This document shows, in pieces, positions 1 to 8,958 of a stretch of DNA of 64,000 nt; position 1 is the stretch's first letter, and each line of letters begins with the position of its first letter. Made by a program: the position numbers and the translations under genes. The notes beneath the pieces were generated by a model, which searched no databases, was not told the DNA's origin, and saw only the letters and a list, made by a program, of their open reading frames with translations. The stretch is from Microbacterium hibisci (lineage in GTDB: Bacteria > Actinomycetota > Actinomycetes > Actinomycetales > Microbacteriaceae), in contig NZ_JADIJC010000005.1 of assembly GCF_015278255.1 (NCBI RefSeq), positions 186,001 through 250,000 on the forward strand, read 5' to 3'.

Positions 1-373
1 CTTCGACGGCATCCACCGCCAGGCGGATGTCGGCCCCGTTCTTGGCGTACGCCGCCGCAGGGAAGAGCTGCACGAGATCCACCGCACGGGCGACGAGCTG
101 CGAACGGTAGATCGCGTTGACCGGCGCCGACCAGTCGGCGTACGCCCGCGTGAGCACGAGGGTGCCGAACGAGGCGGCGAAGTCGATGACCGCCCCGACG
201 TCGATCGTCGCCGCCGAGAGGCGCTCGGCGATCTCGGGGTCTGCCGGGTTCTCGGCGATGCGCTGACGGTCGCGCGAGTACGAATTGCGCCCGTGCACGC
301 GGTCGTACCACGACATCACGATGTTGTCGAAGTCGAGGTAGACCGCGACGCGCGGGCTCAGCAGGTCGGGCAT
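1..373 (-). CDS. NYN-domain (PIN-like) nuclease family protein, C-terminus cut by window edge
   Basis: The first 124 residues are visible. They open with VAVYLDFDNIVMSWYDR (residues 9-25), the acidic first strand of NYN domains (LabA/DUF88, PIN-like fold). The stretch KNGADIRLAVDAVE (about 111-124) matches the conserved second acidic motif of that fold. NYN domains are predicted metal-dependent RNases; no specific substrate can be read here, and the C-terminal part, often an OST-HTH or LOTUS RNA-binding module in this family, lies outside the window. The start ATG is one nucleotide past the stop of the upstream oxidoreductase, so the two are very probably co-transcribed, although no functional link between them is evident. 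Family assignment is fairly firm; function is inferred. Confidence 0.8.
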   Translation of the reverse strand, partial: MPDLLSPRVAVYLDFDNIVMSWYDRVHGRNSYSRDRQRIAENPADPEIAERLSAATIDVGAVIDFAASFGTLVLTRAYADWSAPVNAIYRSQLVARAVDLVQLFPAAAYAKNGADIRLAVDAVE

Positions 374-374
374 G

Positions 375-1367
375 TCATTCCTCCCCGGGGTAGCGGACGC
401 CGACGAGATCGCGGATCTCGTCGAGGGTGGCCATGATCGCGACGGACTCGTCGATCGGCAGCACCTCGGAGTCGGTGCGGCCCTCGGCCAGCAGCCGCTC
501 GGCCGCCAGCGCCTGGTACTGCATGCCGCGCCCCTCGATCTCGGAGCGGAACTCCTCGCGAACGGTCCCGTCGGGGCCGACCAGACGGAAGGACGTCGCC
601 GAGTACCAGACGCGGTCGATGTCGATCCGGGCGTCGGTGCCGATGATCGTCGCCGTGTTCGGCCCGGCGCCTCGCGAGGCCGACAGCGACGTCGACAGCG
701 CACCCGACGCGTGCGTCATGATCGTCGCGACCTCGGTGTCGGAGCCGGCCTCGCCCAGGCGCGCCGCCGCCGCGATCGAGAGGGGCTCGCCGAGGATGTC
801 CCACGCGAACGACACGGGATAGATGCCGAGATCGAGCAGCGCGCCGCCGCCCAGCTCCAGCGCGTTGATCCGGTGGGCGGGATCCGTGGGGAGGTTCTGC
901 GTGTGGTCGGCCGTGACCGCGCGGATCTCGCCGAGCGCTCCCGAGGCGACGAGTTCGCGGACCCGCACCATGTGCGGCAGGTAGCGCGTCCACATCGCCT
1001 CCATCGCCAGGAGGCCGCGCTCCGCGGCGGCGTCGCGCACGGCGGCGGCCTCGGCGGCGTTGAGCGTGAAGGGCTTCTCGACCAGCACGTGCTTACCCGC
1101 TTCGAGCGCGAGCAGGGCGTTCGCCGCGTGCATCGGGTGCGGCGTCGCGACGTACACGATGTCGACGTCCGGATCGGCGACGAGCTCTTCGTACGAGCCG
1201 TGCGCGTGCGGGATGCCGAACTCGGCGGCGAACACCTCCGCCGTGTCGCGGCGTCGCGAACCGACGGCGGCGACCTCGAGTCCGGCGGTGCGGAGGTCGC
1301 TGGTGAAGGCGCGGGCGATGCCGCCCGGTCCGAGGATCCCCCAGCGGGGGGACGAGGGCAGGGTCAT
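375..1367 (-). CDS. Gfo/Idh/MocA family NAD(P)-dependent oxidoreductase
   Basis: A 330-residue cytosolic protein of normal family length. The N-terminal Rossmann motif GILGPGGIA is at 10-18, the EKP motif that holds cofactor and substrate at 97-99 (HVLVEKPF), and the catalytic-region motif DLGIYP at 179-184. Members oxidise or reduce sugars, inositols or dihydrodiols with NAD(P)H; the substrate cannot be told from sequence. The ATG at 1367 follows a TAGCCT -10 box by 7 nt and lacks a Shine-Dalgarno sequence, suggesting a leaderless message. It is transcribed away from the MetY-like gene's end and leads directly into the NYN-domain gene, with a one-base gap between stop and start. Confidence 0.9.
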   Translation of the reverse strand: MTLPSSPRWGILGPGGIARAFTSDLRTAGLEVAAVGSRRRDTAEVFAAEFGIPHAHGSYEELVADPDVDIVYVATPHPMHAANALLALEAGKHVLVEKPFTLNAAEAAAVRDAAAERGLLAMEAMWTRYLPHMVRVRELVASGALGEIRAVTADHTQNLPTDPAHRINALELGGGALLDLGIYPVSFAWDILGEPLSIAAAARLGEAGSDTEVATIMTHASGALSTSLSASRGAGPNTATIIGTDARIDIDRVWYSATSFRLVGPDGTVREEFRSEIEGRGMQYQALAAERLLAEGRTDSEVLPIDESVAIMATLDEIRDLVGVRYPGEE

Positions 1368-1374
1368 GTACTCG

Positions 1375-1380
1375 AGGCTA
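1375..1380 (-). promoter_or_regulatory. -10 box TAGCCT for the Gfo/Idh gene
   Basis: On the minus strand TAGCCT ends 7 nt before the ATG at 1367, a spacing that puts the transcription start at the start codon. No Shine-Dalgarno sequence separates them. This is one of many such arrangements in the window. Confidence 0.55.
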
Positions 1381-1409
1381 GCGGCGCGCGGGCGCCTCGG
1401 CCCGGAGGA

Positions 1410-2777
1410 CTAGCGGGCGAGGCTCTCCACGAGCTCCGCGCGGGACTCGGTCACGGGGATCCGGTCCAGGGCGCGGGCGAGGTCGTCCACGATGTCGCGT
1501 GCGTCCTCGAGGCCGATCGACAGCCGGATCGTCGTCGGGCCGATGTGCGCCTCGGCGAGCTGCGTCGGCGACATGTGGCTGTGCGTCATCGACGCGGGGT
1601 GCGCGACGAGGCTGCGGGCGTCGCCGATGTTGGCGACCAGCCGCACGACCTGCAGGCGCGCGATGAACTCCTCCACCAGGCGGAAGTCGGCCTCGGCGTC
1701 GCCCGTCGTGGGGAGGTCGAACGCGAAGACCGAGCTGGCACCTTCGGGCAGGTACCTGCGCGCGAGTGCGTGCCACGGGCTCGACGCGAGGCCGGGGTGG
1801 TGGACGCGGCTGACGGCGGGATGGGCCTCGAGGAACTGCGCCACCTTCAGCGCGCTCGCGGTGTGGCGCTCCATGCGGAGGTCGAGCGTCTCGAGCCCCT
1901 GAAGCAGCTGGAAGGCGTTGAACGCCGACAGCGAGGGCCCGAGGTCGTGCACGTACTTCGTCTTGACCAGGGCGATGTACGGCGAGCCTGTCTGGCCGAA
2001 GCGCTCGACGAGACTGCCCTCGGGAACGCGCGGGTACGTCTGGGTGAGCTGCGGCCAGCGCTCGGGCTCAGCGGTGAAGTCGAACGTGCCGAGATCGACG
2101 ACGACGCCGCCGAGCGACGTGCCGTGGCCGCCGAGGAACTTGGTCGCCGAGTGCACGACGATGTCGGCGCCGAAGTCCTTCGCGCGCTGCAGGTAGGGCG
2201 TGGCGACGGTGTTGTCGATCACGAGCGGCACACCGGCGCGCCGGGCGACCGCCGCGACCGCGCCGAGGTCGAGCACCTGGGCGATCGGGTTCGAGATCGA
2301 CTCGGCGAACAGGGCACGCGTCGTCGGACGTACCGCCGCCTGCCACGCGCCGAGGTCGTCCTGGTCGACGAAGGTGACCTCGATGCCCCAGTCGGCGAAG
2401 GTGTCCTGCAGCAGGTCGACGGTGCCGCCGTACAGCTGCCGGGCGGCCACGATGTGCTCGCCCTGTTTCGCCAGTGCGAGCAGCGCGACCGCGACGGCCG
2501 CCTGACCGGAGGCGACGCCGGCGGCGGCGATGCCGCCCTCGAGCTCGGCCACGCGGCGCTCGAACACGAGCACCGTCGGGTTCGCGGCGCGGCTGTAGAT
2601 GTTGCCGTCGCGGCGCAGGGCGAAGAGGTCGCGGGCCTCCGAGAGGGAGCGGAACTCGAACCCGTTCGACTGGTGGATCGACGGGACCGCGGTGTTCTCG
2701 GCGACGCCGGAGTCGAACCCGGCCTGCACCTGCGCCGTCGCGAACGAGCGAGCGGCAGGACGAGAGTTCTCAGGCAT
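1410..2777 (-). CDS. O-acetylhomoserine sulfhydrylase / Cys-Met metabolism PLP enzyme
   Basis: A 455-residue PLP-dependent enzyme of the Cys/Met metabolism family, most like MetY (O-acetyl-L-homoserine plus sulfide to homocysteine). Visible are YSRAANPT (61-68, phosphate/PLP contacts from the partner subunit), VIDNT with the PLP-pyridine Asp at 188, and [10 protein letters not shown] with the Schiff-base Lys at 213. Cystathionine gamma-synthases are near 380 residues; the extra length favours the MetY group. The start chosen is MPENS: a GACAAT -10 box lies 7 nt upstream, giving a leaderless start; an in-frame ATG at 2786 would sit inside that box. It is divergent from a sulfurtransferase, a plausible sulfur-metabolism neighbour. 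I saw no SAM or T-box riboswitch upstream. Confidence 0.9.
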   Translation of the reverse strand: MPENSRPAARSFATAQVQAGFDSGVAENTAVPSIHQSNGFEFRSLSEARDLFALRRDGNIYSRAANPTVLVFERRVAELEGGIAAAGVASGQAAVAVALLALAKQGEHIVAARQLYGGTVDLLQDTFADWGIEVTFVDQDDLGAWQAAVRPTTRALFAESISNPIAQVLDLGAVAAVARRAGVPLVIDNTVATPYLQRAKDFGADIVVHSATKFLGGHGTSLGGVVVDLGTFDFTAEPERWPQLTQTYPRVPEGSLVERFGQTGSPYIALVKTKYVHDLGPSLSAFNAFQLLQGLETLDLRMERHTASALKVAQFLEAHPAVSRVHHPGLASSPWHALARRYLPEGASSVFAFDLPTTGDAEADFRLVEEFIARLQVVRLVANIGDARSLVAHPASMTHSHMSPTQLAEAHIGPTTIRLSIGLEDARDIVDDLARALDRIPVTESRAELVESLAR

Positions 2778-2784
2778 GCTGACC

Positions 2785-2790
2785 ATTGTC
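2785..2790 (-). promoter_or_regulatory. -10 box GACAAT for the MetY-like gene
   Basis: Minus-strand GACAAT with 7 nt to the ATG at 2777; supports the shorter start and a leaderless transcript. Confidence 0.5.
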
Positions 2791-2879
2791 GGACCGCGCC
2801 CCCGTGACCGCGTCCCGTGTGTCGTACTGTTGCGTCGGCCGCGCCGCCGCCCCCGCAGGGCGGTAGAGGCGCGACCGGC

Positions 2880-2885
2880 CAGAAT
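2880..2885 (+). promoter_or_regulatory. -10 box CAGAAT for the sulfurtransferase
   Basis: CAGAAT is followed after 6 nt by the GTG start at 2892. This spacing and the lack of a Shine-Dalgarno sequence indicate leaderless initiation. Confidence 0.45.
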
Positions 2886-2891
2886 GGACCC

Positions 2892-3743
2892 GTGGCGCCG
2901 CTCATCACCCCCGAAGACCTCCACCCGCTGCTCGGCCGCGATCGCGTCCGCGTGCTCGATGTGCGGTACCGGCTCGACCGTCCCGACGGCAGCGACGAAC
3001 ACCGCGAGGGGCACCTCCCCGGCGCCGTGTACGTCGACCTCGAGTCCGAGCTGTCGCGTCACGGCCGACGCGATGAGGGGCGGCATCCGCTTCCCTCGAC
3101 CGCCGATCTGCAGGCCGCAGCGCGTCGATGGGGCATCGACGACGGCGACACCGTGGTGGTCTACGACGACGACCGCGCGCTCGGCGCCTCGCGCGCCTGG
3201 TGGCTGCTGACCCGCTCCGGCGTGTCGGACGTGCGCGTGCTCGACGGCGGTCTGCGAGCCTGGCTCTGGGCGGGGCTGCCCCTCGAGAGCGGGTCCGTCG
3301 AGCCGCCGGCCGGCTCGGTGACGCTGACGCCGTACGCCGAGCCCGTGCTGTCGATCGACGACGCGGCGGCCCTCCCCGGCGCCGGGGTGCTGCTCGATGT
3401 GCGGGCCGCGGAGCGCTACCGCGGTGAGACGGAGCCCATCGATCCGATCGCCGGCCACATCCCCGGCGCGGTGAACCTCCCCACCGGTGCCTACATGGAC
3501 GGCGATCGGTTCCGGGATGCCGGTTCCCTGCGCGCGCTGTTCGCCTCGGTCGGCGTCGAGCCCGGCGTGGCGGCGGCCGCGTACTGCGGATCGGGTGTGA
3601 CGGCCGCGCAGGCGGTGCTGGCCGCGGACCGGGCCGGTCTCGACCTGCGCCTGTACCCCGGCTCGTGGAGCCAGTGGTCGAACACGCCGGGACGGCCGAT
3701 CGCGACCGGCGACGCCCCCGCGGAGGTCACGGGCACCGTGTGA
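2892..3743 (+). CDS. Sulfurtransferase, tandem rhodanese (3-mercaptopyruvate type)
   Basis: A 283-residue protein with two rhodanese domains. The N-terminal domain (about 5-130) has lost its active Cys (YDDDRALGAS at 91-100), as usual in this family. The C-terminal domain carries the loop CGSGVTA with the persulfide Cys at 232. That loop is typical of 3-mercaptopyruvate sulfurtransferases (SseA-like); thiosulfate-specific enzymes carry charged residues such as Arg/Lys after the Cys. It would move sulfane sulfur from mercaptopyruvate to cyanide or cellular thiols. The GTG start gives the usual N-terminus PLITPEDL and lies 6 nt after a CAGAAT -10 box. It stands divergently to the MetY-like gene with about 114 bp between the starts. 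Confidence 0.9.
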   Translation: MAPLITPEDLHPLLGRDRVRVLDVRYRLDRPDGSDEHREGHLPGAVYVDLESELSRHGRRDEGRHPLPSTADLQAAARRWGIDDGDTVVVYDDDRALGASRAWWLLTRSGVSDVRVLDGGLRAWLWAGLPLESGSVEPPAGSVTLTPYAEPVLSIDDAAALPGAGVLLDVRAAERYRGETEPIDPIAGHIPGAVNLPTGAYMDGDRFRDAGSLRALFASVGVEPGVAAAAYCGSGVTAAQAVLAADRAGLDLRLYPGSWSQWSNTPGRPIATGDAPAEVTGTV

Positions 3744-3760
3744 CGCGGCGCCGTGCGACA

Positions 3761-3877
3761 GAGCGTCAGGGCCGCGCCGCCGCGTCGCGGAGCGTCAGGG
3801 TCGCGGAGCGTCAGGGCCGCGGCGCCCGCAAGGGAGGCGGCGTCCGCACGGGAAGCGGCGTCCGCCGGGAAGCGGCG
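3761..3877. repeat. Short direct repeats between two convergent genes
   Basis: Three copies of GAGCGTCAGGG occur at 3761-3771, 3790-3800 and 3806-3816, followed by two copies of GGAAGCGGCGTC near 3851 and 3868. The stretch separates the convergent sulfurtransferase and MDR oxidoreductase genes. It holds no credible coding sequence and no clear terminator stem. Spacing is irregular, so this is not a CRISPR. Confidence 0.5.
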
Positions 3878-4819
3878 TCAGGGGACGAGCGTGATCTTGC
3901 CGTCGACGCCCGCCTCGACCGCACGGTGCGCCTCGGTGGCGTCGGCGAGGGCGAACGTCGGTCCGAGCTCGACCGAGAAGTGCCCCGCGACCATGAGCGC
4001 GATCGCGACGGGCACCGCCTCGGCACGCCAGGTCTGCTGCTGAGCGGTGAGCGGGTCGGGTGAGCCGCCGGAGAATGCGCGGATGCCGAGGCCACCGGCA
4101 TCCCGTCCCCGCACCAGCGTCGCGATCCGGTGCCGGTCCGGAACCAGCTCGATCGAGGTCTCGAGCGCCTCGTCGGTGCCGGCGGCGTCGATCGCGACCG
4201 TGACCCCCTGGGGAGCGGCCTCGCGCACGCGGTCGATCAGGCCGTCGCCGTACGCGACGGGGATCGCTCCGAGCGCCCGTACGCGCTCGGCGCGGCGGTC
4301 GGAGGTGGTGGCGACCACGTCCGCGCCCCAGAGCACAGCGAACTGGATCACCGCCTGGCCGACCGCGCCCGATCCGCCGTGCACGAGCAGCGTGTCACCG
4401 GCACCCACCGCGAGCGAGCGCAGCGCCTGATAGGCCGTGCTCACCGGGATGCCGAGCGCCGCCCCTTCGGCCGCGCTCACGTGCGTCGGCCGGGCGAACA
4501 CGTGCCGAGCCGAGACGACGATGTCGGTGGCGTACGCGCCCGAGACGCCGCTGAAGAGGACGGAGTCGCCGACCCGGAACCCGTCGACGCCCGCGCCGAC
4601 GGCGGTCACCACTCCGGCGCCGTCGGCCCCGACGCGCCGGGGCTCGGTGATCGCCGCCGACGGACGCAGACCCGACCGCAGCTTCGCGTCGATCGGGTTG
4701 ACGCCGGCCGCGGCGACGCGGATCGCGACCTCGCCCGAGCCGGGCGCCTGCTCGGGCAGCGGGATCTCGTGCAGCACTTCGGGGCCGCCGAACTCGGTGT
4801 AGGCGATCGCGGTGGTCAT
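3878..4819 (-). CDS. NADP-dependent MDR oxidoreductase, quinone-reductase-like
   Basis: A 313-residue zinc-free medium-chain dehydrogenase/reductase. The N-terminal GroES-like fold (1-115) has GVNPIDAKLRSG at 39-50, and the Rossmann motif GGSGAVGQA is at 148-156, as in NADPH:quinone oxidoreductases. Zinc-ligand cysteines are absent. It probably reduces quinones or enones with NADPH; the actual substrate is unknown. The start ATG at 4819 gives the usual MTTAIAYTEFGGPEV opening. It follows hrpA on the same strand with about 55 bp between, without an obvious hairpin, so read-through from hrpA is possible. Confidence 0.88.
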   Translation of the reverse strand: MTTAIAYTEFGGPEVLHEIPLPEQAPGSGEVAIRVAAAGVNPIDAKLRSGLRPSAAITEPRRVGADGAGVVTAVGAGVDGFRVGDSVLFSGVSGAYATDIVVSARHVFARPTHVSAAEGAALGIPVSTAYQALRSLAVGAGDTLLVHGGSGAVGQAVIQFAVLWGADVVATTSDRRAERVRALGAIPVAYGDGLIDRVREAAPQGVTVAIDAAGTDEALETSIELVPDRHRIATLVRGRDAGGLGIRAFSGGSPDPLTAQQQTWRAEAVPVAIALMVAGHFSVELGPTFALADATEAHRAVEAGVDGKITLVP

Positions 4820-4874
4820 GGCGTGGGGGCTCCCGTCCTCGAGGCGGTCCGACGCGGGCGGGTTCCCGCGCGTC

Positions 4875-7800
4875 TCAGTCGCGTATGGCTTTCTGGATCC
4901 GCTGCAGCGACACGGGCTCGGCCGTGCCGAGCGACTGCGCGAACAGGCTCACACGGTACTCCTCGAGGAGCCACCGGGCGTGGACCAGCGTCGCGGGCGC
5001 GTCATCGGCCGGAGGGATCGTTCCGCCGGCCTCGGCGAAGACGGTCGCCGCGCGCTCGTACTCCGTCATCCGCTGGCGGTCACGCCCCGGGTTGTCGGCG
5101 AGCGCGCGCACGCGGTCGAGGGCGCCGCGCAGGTACCGCGGCAGGTGCGCGAGACGGGCCGTGCCGGTGCGCGACGCGAAGCCCGGGAACACCAGGCCCG
5201 CGAGCTGCCCCTTGACGTCGTTCAGCGCTCCCAGCAGCGTGAGCGAGTTGACGTCGCGCATCGCGCGCTCGACGTCGCGTGCTCCGGTGAGGATGCGGGC
5301 CGCGAGCGACACCGTCTGGAACAGCTCGTCGACGATCGTCGCCGAGAGGGCGTCGCGCACCGCCTCGAATCCGGCGCGCGTGCGCACGACGCCGTCGGGA
5401 GCGATCCGTGCGATGACGGCATCCGCCACCGCCACGCGGCAGTCCTCGATGAGAGCCTTCGCGGACGGATAGGGGGATGCCGCGAGCGCGAGCTTCTCGG
5501 GCGACGTGAGGTGATCGAGCACGTAGGCCGCGGGGGAGGGGACGGTGAGGAGCACCAGGCGGCGGGCCCCGGCGCGGGTGGCGCGCGCCGCCGCGTCGGG
5601 TGTCGTCTCGATGCGCAGGGCCACCGAGGCGCCCTCGTCGACGATCGCGGGGTAGCCGCGGACAACGCCGCCGGCGACCTTCGTGTCGACGACGTCGGGC
5701 AGGTCGCCGAACGTCCAGTCGGTGACGCCGGTGCGCTCCGCGAACGCCGACTCGGCGACCGCGGGCGACGGCCCGGCGGAGGCGCGCGGGGTCGCTTCGT
5801 TCGCCGGCCGCGGGCCGCGACCGGCGGCCGTCGAGGGCGCGCTCAGCGAGCGCGACACCGAGGCACGTGCGCGATCGGCGAGCCGCGCCTGCAGCGCGAC
5901 GAGGTCCCGGTCTGACCCGACCGAACGTCCGCGCTCGTCGACCGCGCGGAACGAGACCTGCAGGTGCCCGGGCACGCGCTCCATCTCGAAGTCGGCGCGG
6001 GTCACCGGCTGGCTCGCGACCCGCTGGATGCGCGCGGCGAGGGCGTCGCGCAGGGGAGTGGGCGGCAGGCCGTCGTGCGACTCCGGACCCTGGCCCGCGA
6101 GCTGGGCGGCGAAGGTCGCCGCCCAGTCGGCCGCGGGCACGACGTGGCGGCGGATGGCTTTCGGCAGTGACCGCAGGAGGGCGGTGATGAGCTCGTCGCG
6201 CATGCCCGGCACCTGCCAGTCGAAGCCGTCCGGGCGCAGCTGCGCGAGGAGCGCCAGCGGCACCACGGCGGTCACGCCGTCGTCGGCGGCGCCGGGCTCG
6301 AACCGGTAGGCGAGCGAGAGCACCTGGTCGCCCTGCGTCCAGCGGGCGGGGAAGTCGCGTTCGTCCCCGCGTGATGCCTCGTCGACGAGGTCGGCCTCGG
6401 TCATGTCGAGGAGGCGCGGCGTGCGGGTCGAGGCGTCCTTCCACCACGCCTCGAAGGAGCGCGCGTCGAAGACGTCCCGCGGGATGCGCGCGTCGTAGAA
6501 CCGGTACACGGCCTCATCGCCGACGAGGATGTCGCGGCGACGCTCGCGCTCCTCGATCTTCTCGAGGCGCCGCCGCAGCTCGAGGTTGCGGCGCTCGAAC
6601 GCGGTCAGCCGCTTGTCGAGGTGCGACGAGTCCCACTCGCCCTCGACGAGCGCGTGGCGCACGAAGAGCTCGCGCGCGAAGGGCCGGTCGAAACGGGCGA
6701 GCTGCACCCGCCGCTTCGGCACGATCTCGAGTCCGAAGAGCGTGACCTTCTCGTAGGCGGATGCCGCACCCGACGCCTTCGACCAGTGCGGCTCGCTGAG
6801 CGAGCGCTTGGCGAGATCGCCCGCGAGGGGCTCGGCCCACGCGGGGTCGATGGCGGCGACGGTGCGGGCGAACAGGCGGCTGGTCTCGACGATCTCGGCG
6901 GCCATCACCGCGGTGGGCCGCTTCTTGCGCAGCCCCGAGCCGGGGAAGATCGCGAAACGCGTGCCGCGCGAGCCGACGTACTCGGCCCCGCGGCGCTGAT
7001 CGGCCCGATCCGAGCGGTCCGATCCGCCGCGGCCGCGCGTGGCCGTCGACGTCGTGCGCTCGTCGAGCATGCCCAGGTGGGAGAGCAGGCCCGAGAGGAT
7101 CGCCTTGTGGATCTCGTCGGGGTCCGCCGTGTCCCCGCCGCCTTCGCCGCCGCCGCCCGCCATCCGTCCGGCGACGCTCGCGCGGCCCGTGCGCGGTGCG
7201 TTCAGGAGCGCGCTCAGCTGCCGGTGCACGTCGGCCCACTCGCGCACCCGGACATAGTTGAGATGCTCTGCGCGGCAGAGGCGCCGGAACGCGCTGGAGC
7301 CGAGTTCGGCCTGCTTCTCCTGCAGGTGGTTCCAGAGGTTCAGCAGGCTGAGGAAGTCGCTGGTCGGGTCGGTGAACCGCGCGTGCAGGCGGTCGGCCTC
7401 CTCGCGGCGCTCCTCGGGTCGCTCGCGGACGTCCTGGATCGACATGCCCGCGACGATCGCGAGCACGTCGCGCAGCACGCCGCTGCGGCGGGCCTCGAGG
7501 AGCATGCGCGCGAAGCGCGGGTCGATCGGCAGCCGCGAGATCTCGCGGCCGAGGTCGGTGAGCGTCGGATGGTCGCGCCCCGTGCGCACGGCGCCGAGCT
7601 CGATGAGCAGGTCGAGCGCGGCCTTGACGCCGCGCGAGTCAGGCGGTGTGAGGAACGGGAACGACGAGATGTCGCCGAAGCCGAGCGACAGCATCTGCAG
7701 GATCACCGAGGCGAGGCTCGTGCGCAGGATCTCGGGCTCGGTGAACTCCGGGCGCGCGTCGAAGTCGTCCTCGGCGTACAGCCGGATCGCGATGCCGTCG

Positions 7801-8852
7801 CTGGTGCGGCCGGCGCGGCCCGACCGCTGCTGCGCCGACGCCTGCGACACAGGTTCGATCGGCAGTCGCTGCACCTTGCTGCGGTTGCTGTACCGCGAGA
7901 TGCGCGCGGTGCCCGTGTCGACGACGTAGCGGATGCCGGGCACGGTGAGGCTCGTCTCCGCCACGTTCGTCGCGAGGATGACACGCCGACGGATGCCGGC
8001 CACCTGCGACCGCTCGAACACCCGGTGCTGCTCGGCCGACGAGAGCCGCCCATAGAGGGGCAGCACCTCGGTGGGTGCGGCATCCTTCGCGTACATCCCC
8101 CGCACCGCGTCCGCGGCGTCGCGGATCTCCGCCTCGCCGGGCAGGAACACCAGGACGTCGCCCGCGGCCTCGCGATCCAGTTCGCGCAGCGCCGCGGTGA
8201 TGCCGTCGACGTCGTCGGACTCGTCCTCGCCCTTGGCGGGGCGCGCGGGGGCCCGGTAGCGGATCTCGACCGGGTACGTGCGGCCAGACACCTCGATGAT
8301 GGGGGCCGGGGTGCCGTCGGCTTGGGCGAAATGCTTCGCGAAGCTCTCGGGGTCGATGGTCGCGCTCGTGATGACGACCTTGAGGTCGGGACGCTTCGGC
8401 AGGATCCGTCGCAGGTAGCCGAGGAGGAAGTCGACGTTGAGAGACCGTTCGTGGGCCTCGTCGACGATGATCGTGTCGTAGCGGCGGAGCAGGCGGTCGC
8501 GGTGGATCTCGTTGAGGAGGATGCCGTCGGTCAGCAGGGCGATGCGCGTGTCTTCCGACACCTTGTCGGTGAAGCGCACCTTGTAGCCGACGGTCGAGCC
8601 GAGCGGCACCTGGAGCTCCTCGGCGACCCGCTCCGCGATCGTGCGTGCGGCGATGCGGCGGGGCTGCGTGTGCGCGATGCGCGTGCGCCCCAGCTCGAGC
8701 GCGATCTTGGGCAGCTGCGTGGTCTTGCCCGACCCGGTCGCGCCCGCGACGATGACCACCTGATGGTCGCGGACGGCGCGCGCGATCTCGTCGCGCGCGG
8801 CGCTGACGGGGAGCTCCGGCGGGTACGAGATCACGGGTTCGGGCGCGGACAT
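4875..8852 (-). CDS. hrpA: ATP-dependent RNA helicase HrpA (DEAH box)
   Basis: A 1325-residue DEAH/RHA helicase, close to the usual length of about 1300. Visible motifs are Walker A GATGSGKT at 37-44, DEAH at 131-134, SAT at 163-165 and motif VI QRSGRAGR in the second RecA domain. The helicase-associated and OB-fold regions follow, then the long DUF3418 C-terminal region typical of HrpA. HrpA unwinds RNA and, in E. coli, acts on stalled or collided ribosomes. The start was set at MSAPEP, 8 nt after a TACGAT -10 box; the open frame extends further upstream but crosses the divergent promoter of the CPBP operon. A Ser/Ala-rich interdomain stretch precedes the C-terminal domain. Confidence 0.95.
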   Translation of the reverse strand: MSAPEPVISYPPELPVSAARDEIARAVRDHQVVIVAGATGSGKTTQLPKIALELGRTRIAHTQPRRIAARTIAERVAEELQVPLGSTVGYKVRFTDKVSEDTRIALLTDGILLNEIHRDRLLRRYDTIIVDEAHERSLNVDFLLGYLRRILPKRPDLKVVITSATIDPESFAKHFAQADGTPAPIIEVSGRTYPVEIRYRAPARPAKGEDESDDVDGITAALRELDREAAGDVLVFLPGEAEIRDAADAVRGMYAKDAAPTEVLPLYGRLSSAEQHRVFERSQVAGIRRRVILATNVAETSLTVPGIRYVVDTGTARISRYSNRSKVQRLPIEPVSQASAQQRSGRAGRTSDGIAIRLYAEDDFDARPEFTEPEILRTSLASVILQMLSLGFGDISSFPFLTPPDSRGVKAALDLLIELGAVRTGRDHPTLTDLGREISRLPIDPRFARMLLEARRSGVLRDVLAIVAGMSIQDVRERPEERREEADRLHARFTDPTSDFLSLLNLWNHLQEKQAELGSSAFRRLCRAEHLNYVRVREWADVHRQLSALLNAPRTGRASVAGRMAGGGGEGGGDTADPDEIHKAILSGLLSHLGMLDERTTSTATRGRGGSDRSDRADQRRGAEYVGSRGTRFAIFPGSGLRKKRPTAVMAAEIVETSRLFARTVAAIDPAWAEPLAGDLAKRSLSEPHWSKASGAASAYEKVTLFGLEIVPKRRVQLARFDRPFARELFVRHALVEGEWDSSHLDKRLTAFERRNLELRRRLEKIEERERRRDILVGDEAVYRFYDARIPRDVFDARSFEAWWKDASTRTPRLLDMTEADLVDEASRGDERDFPARWTQGDQVLSLAYRFEPGAADDGVTAVVPLALLAQLRPDGFDWQVPGMRDELITALLRSLPKAIRRHVVPAADWAATFAAQLAGQGPESHDGLPPTPLRDALAARIQRVASQPVTRADFEMERVPGHLQVSFRAVDERGRSVGSDRDLVALQARLADRARASVSRSLSAPSTAAGRGPRPANEATPRASAGPSPAVAESAFAERTGVTDWTFGDLPDVVDTKVAGGVVRGYPAIVDEGASVALRIETTPDAAARATRAGARRLVLLTVPSPAAYVLDHLTSPEKLALAASPYPSAKALIEDCRVAVADAVIARIAPDGVVRTRAGFEAVRDALSATIVDELFQTVSLAARILTGARDVERAMRDVNSLTLLGALNDVKGQLAGLVFPGFASRTGTARLAHLPRYLRGALDRVRALADNPGRDRQRMTEYERAATVFAEAGGTIPPADDAPATLVHARWLLEEYRVSLFAQSLGTAEPVSLQRIQKAIRD

Positions 8853-8860
8853 AGCCTTCG

Positions 8861-8866
8861 ATCGTA
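8861..8866 (-). promoter_or_regulatory. -10 box TACGAT for hrpA
   Basis: Minus-strand TACGAT, 8 nt before the hrpA ATG at 8852. It marks the end of the hrpA unit and supports the shorter start. Confidence 0.45.
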
Positions 8867-8923
8867 TCCCGCCCGCCCACCCGTTCGCGCCGATCGGGCG
8901 ATCCGGTCGGTTCGCAAAGTCTC

Positions 8924-8954
8924 TTGACTGGCAGAGTAGTTTGCAATACAAAGT
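8924..8954 (+). promoter_or_regulatory. Promoter with overlapping palindromic operator for the CPBP-ABC operon
   Basis: A -35 TTGACT (8924-8929), a 17-bp spacer and a -10 TACAAA (8947-8952) form a near-consensus promoter whose start would fall at the ATG 8959. Across the -10 lies the imperfect palindrome AGTTTG-CAATA-CAAAGT (8938-8954). A further half-site GCAAAGT is at 8914-8920. A repressor bound here would block RNA polymerase; the obvious candidate is the winged-helix protein encoded third in the operon. Confidence 0.6.
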
Positions 8955-8958
8955 TGCC

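Noticed and set aside
372..2807. 811-codon open frame on the plus strand opposite the Gfo/Idh and MetY-like genes
   Set aside because: Composition is Arg/Gly/Val/Glu/Asp-rich without any domain, and it spans two genes with full catalytic motifs on the other strand. Long antisense frames are expected where third positions are almost always G or C.
2778..2891. SAM-type riboswitch ahead of the MetY-like gene
   Set aside because: The start codon is 7 nt from a -10 box, so there is no leader to hold one.
3761..3877. CRISPR array
   Set aside because: Units are 11-12 bp, unevenly spaced, with no spacers and no cas genes.
8941..8958. Longer start for the CPBP protease
   Set aside because: That start lies between the -35 and -10 boxes of the operon promoter, so it cannot be in the mRNA.
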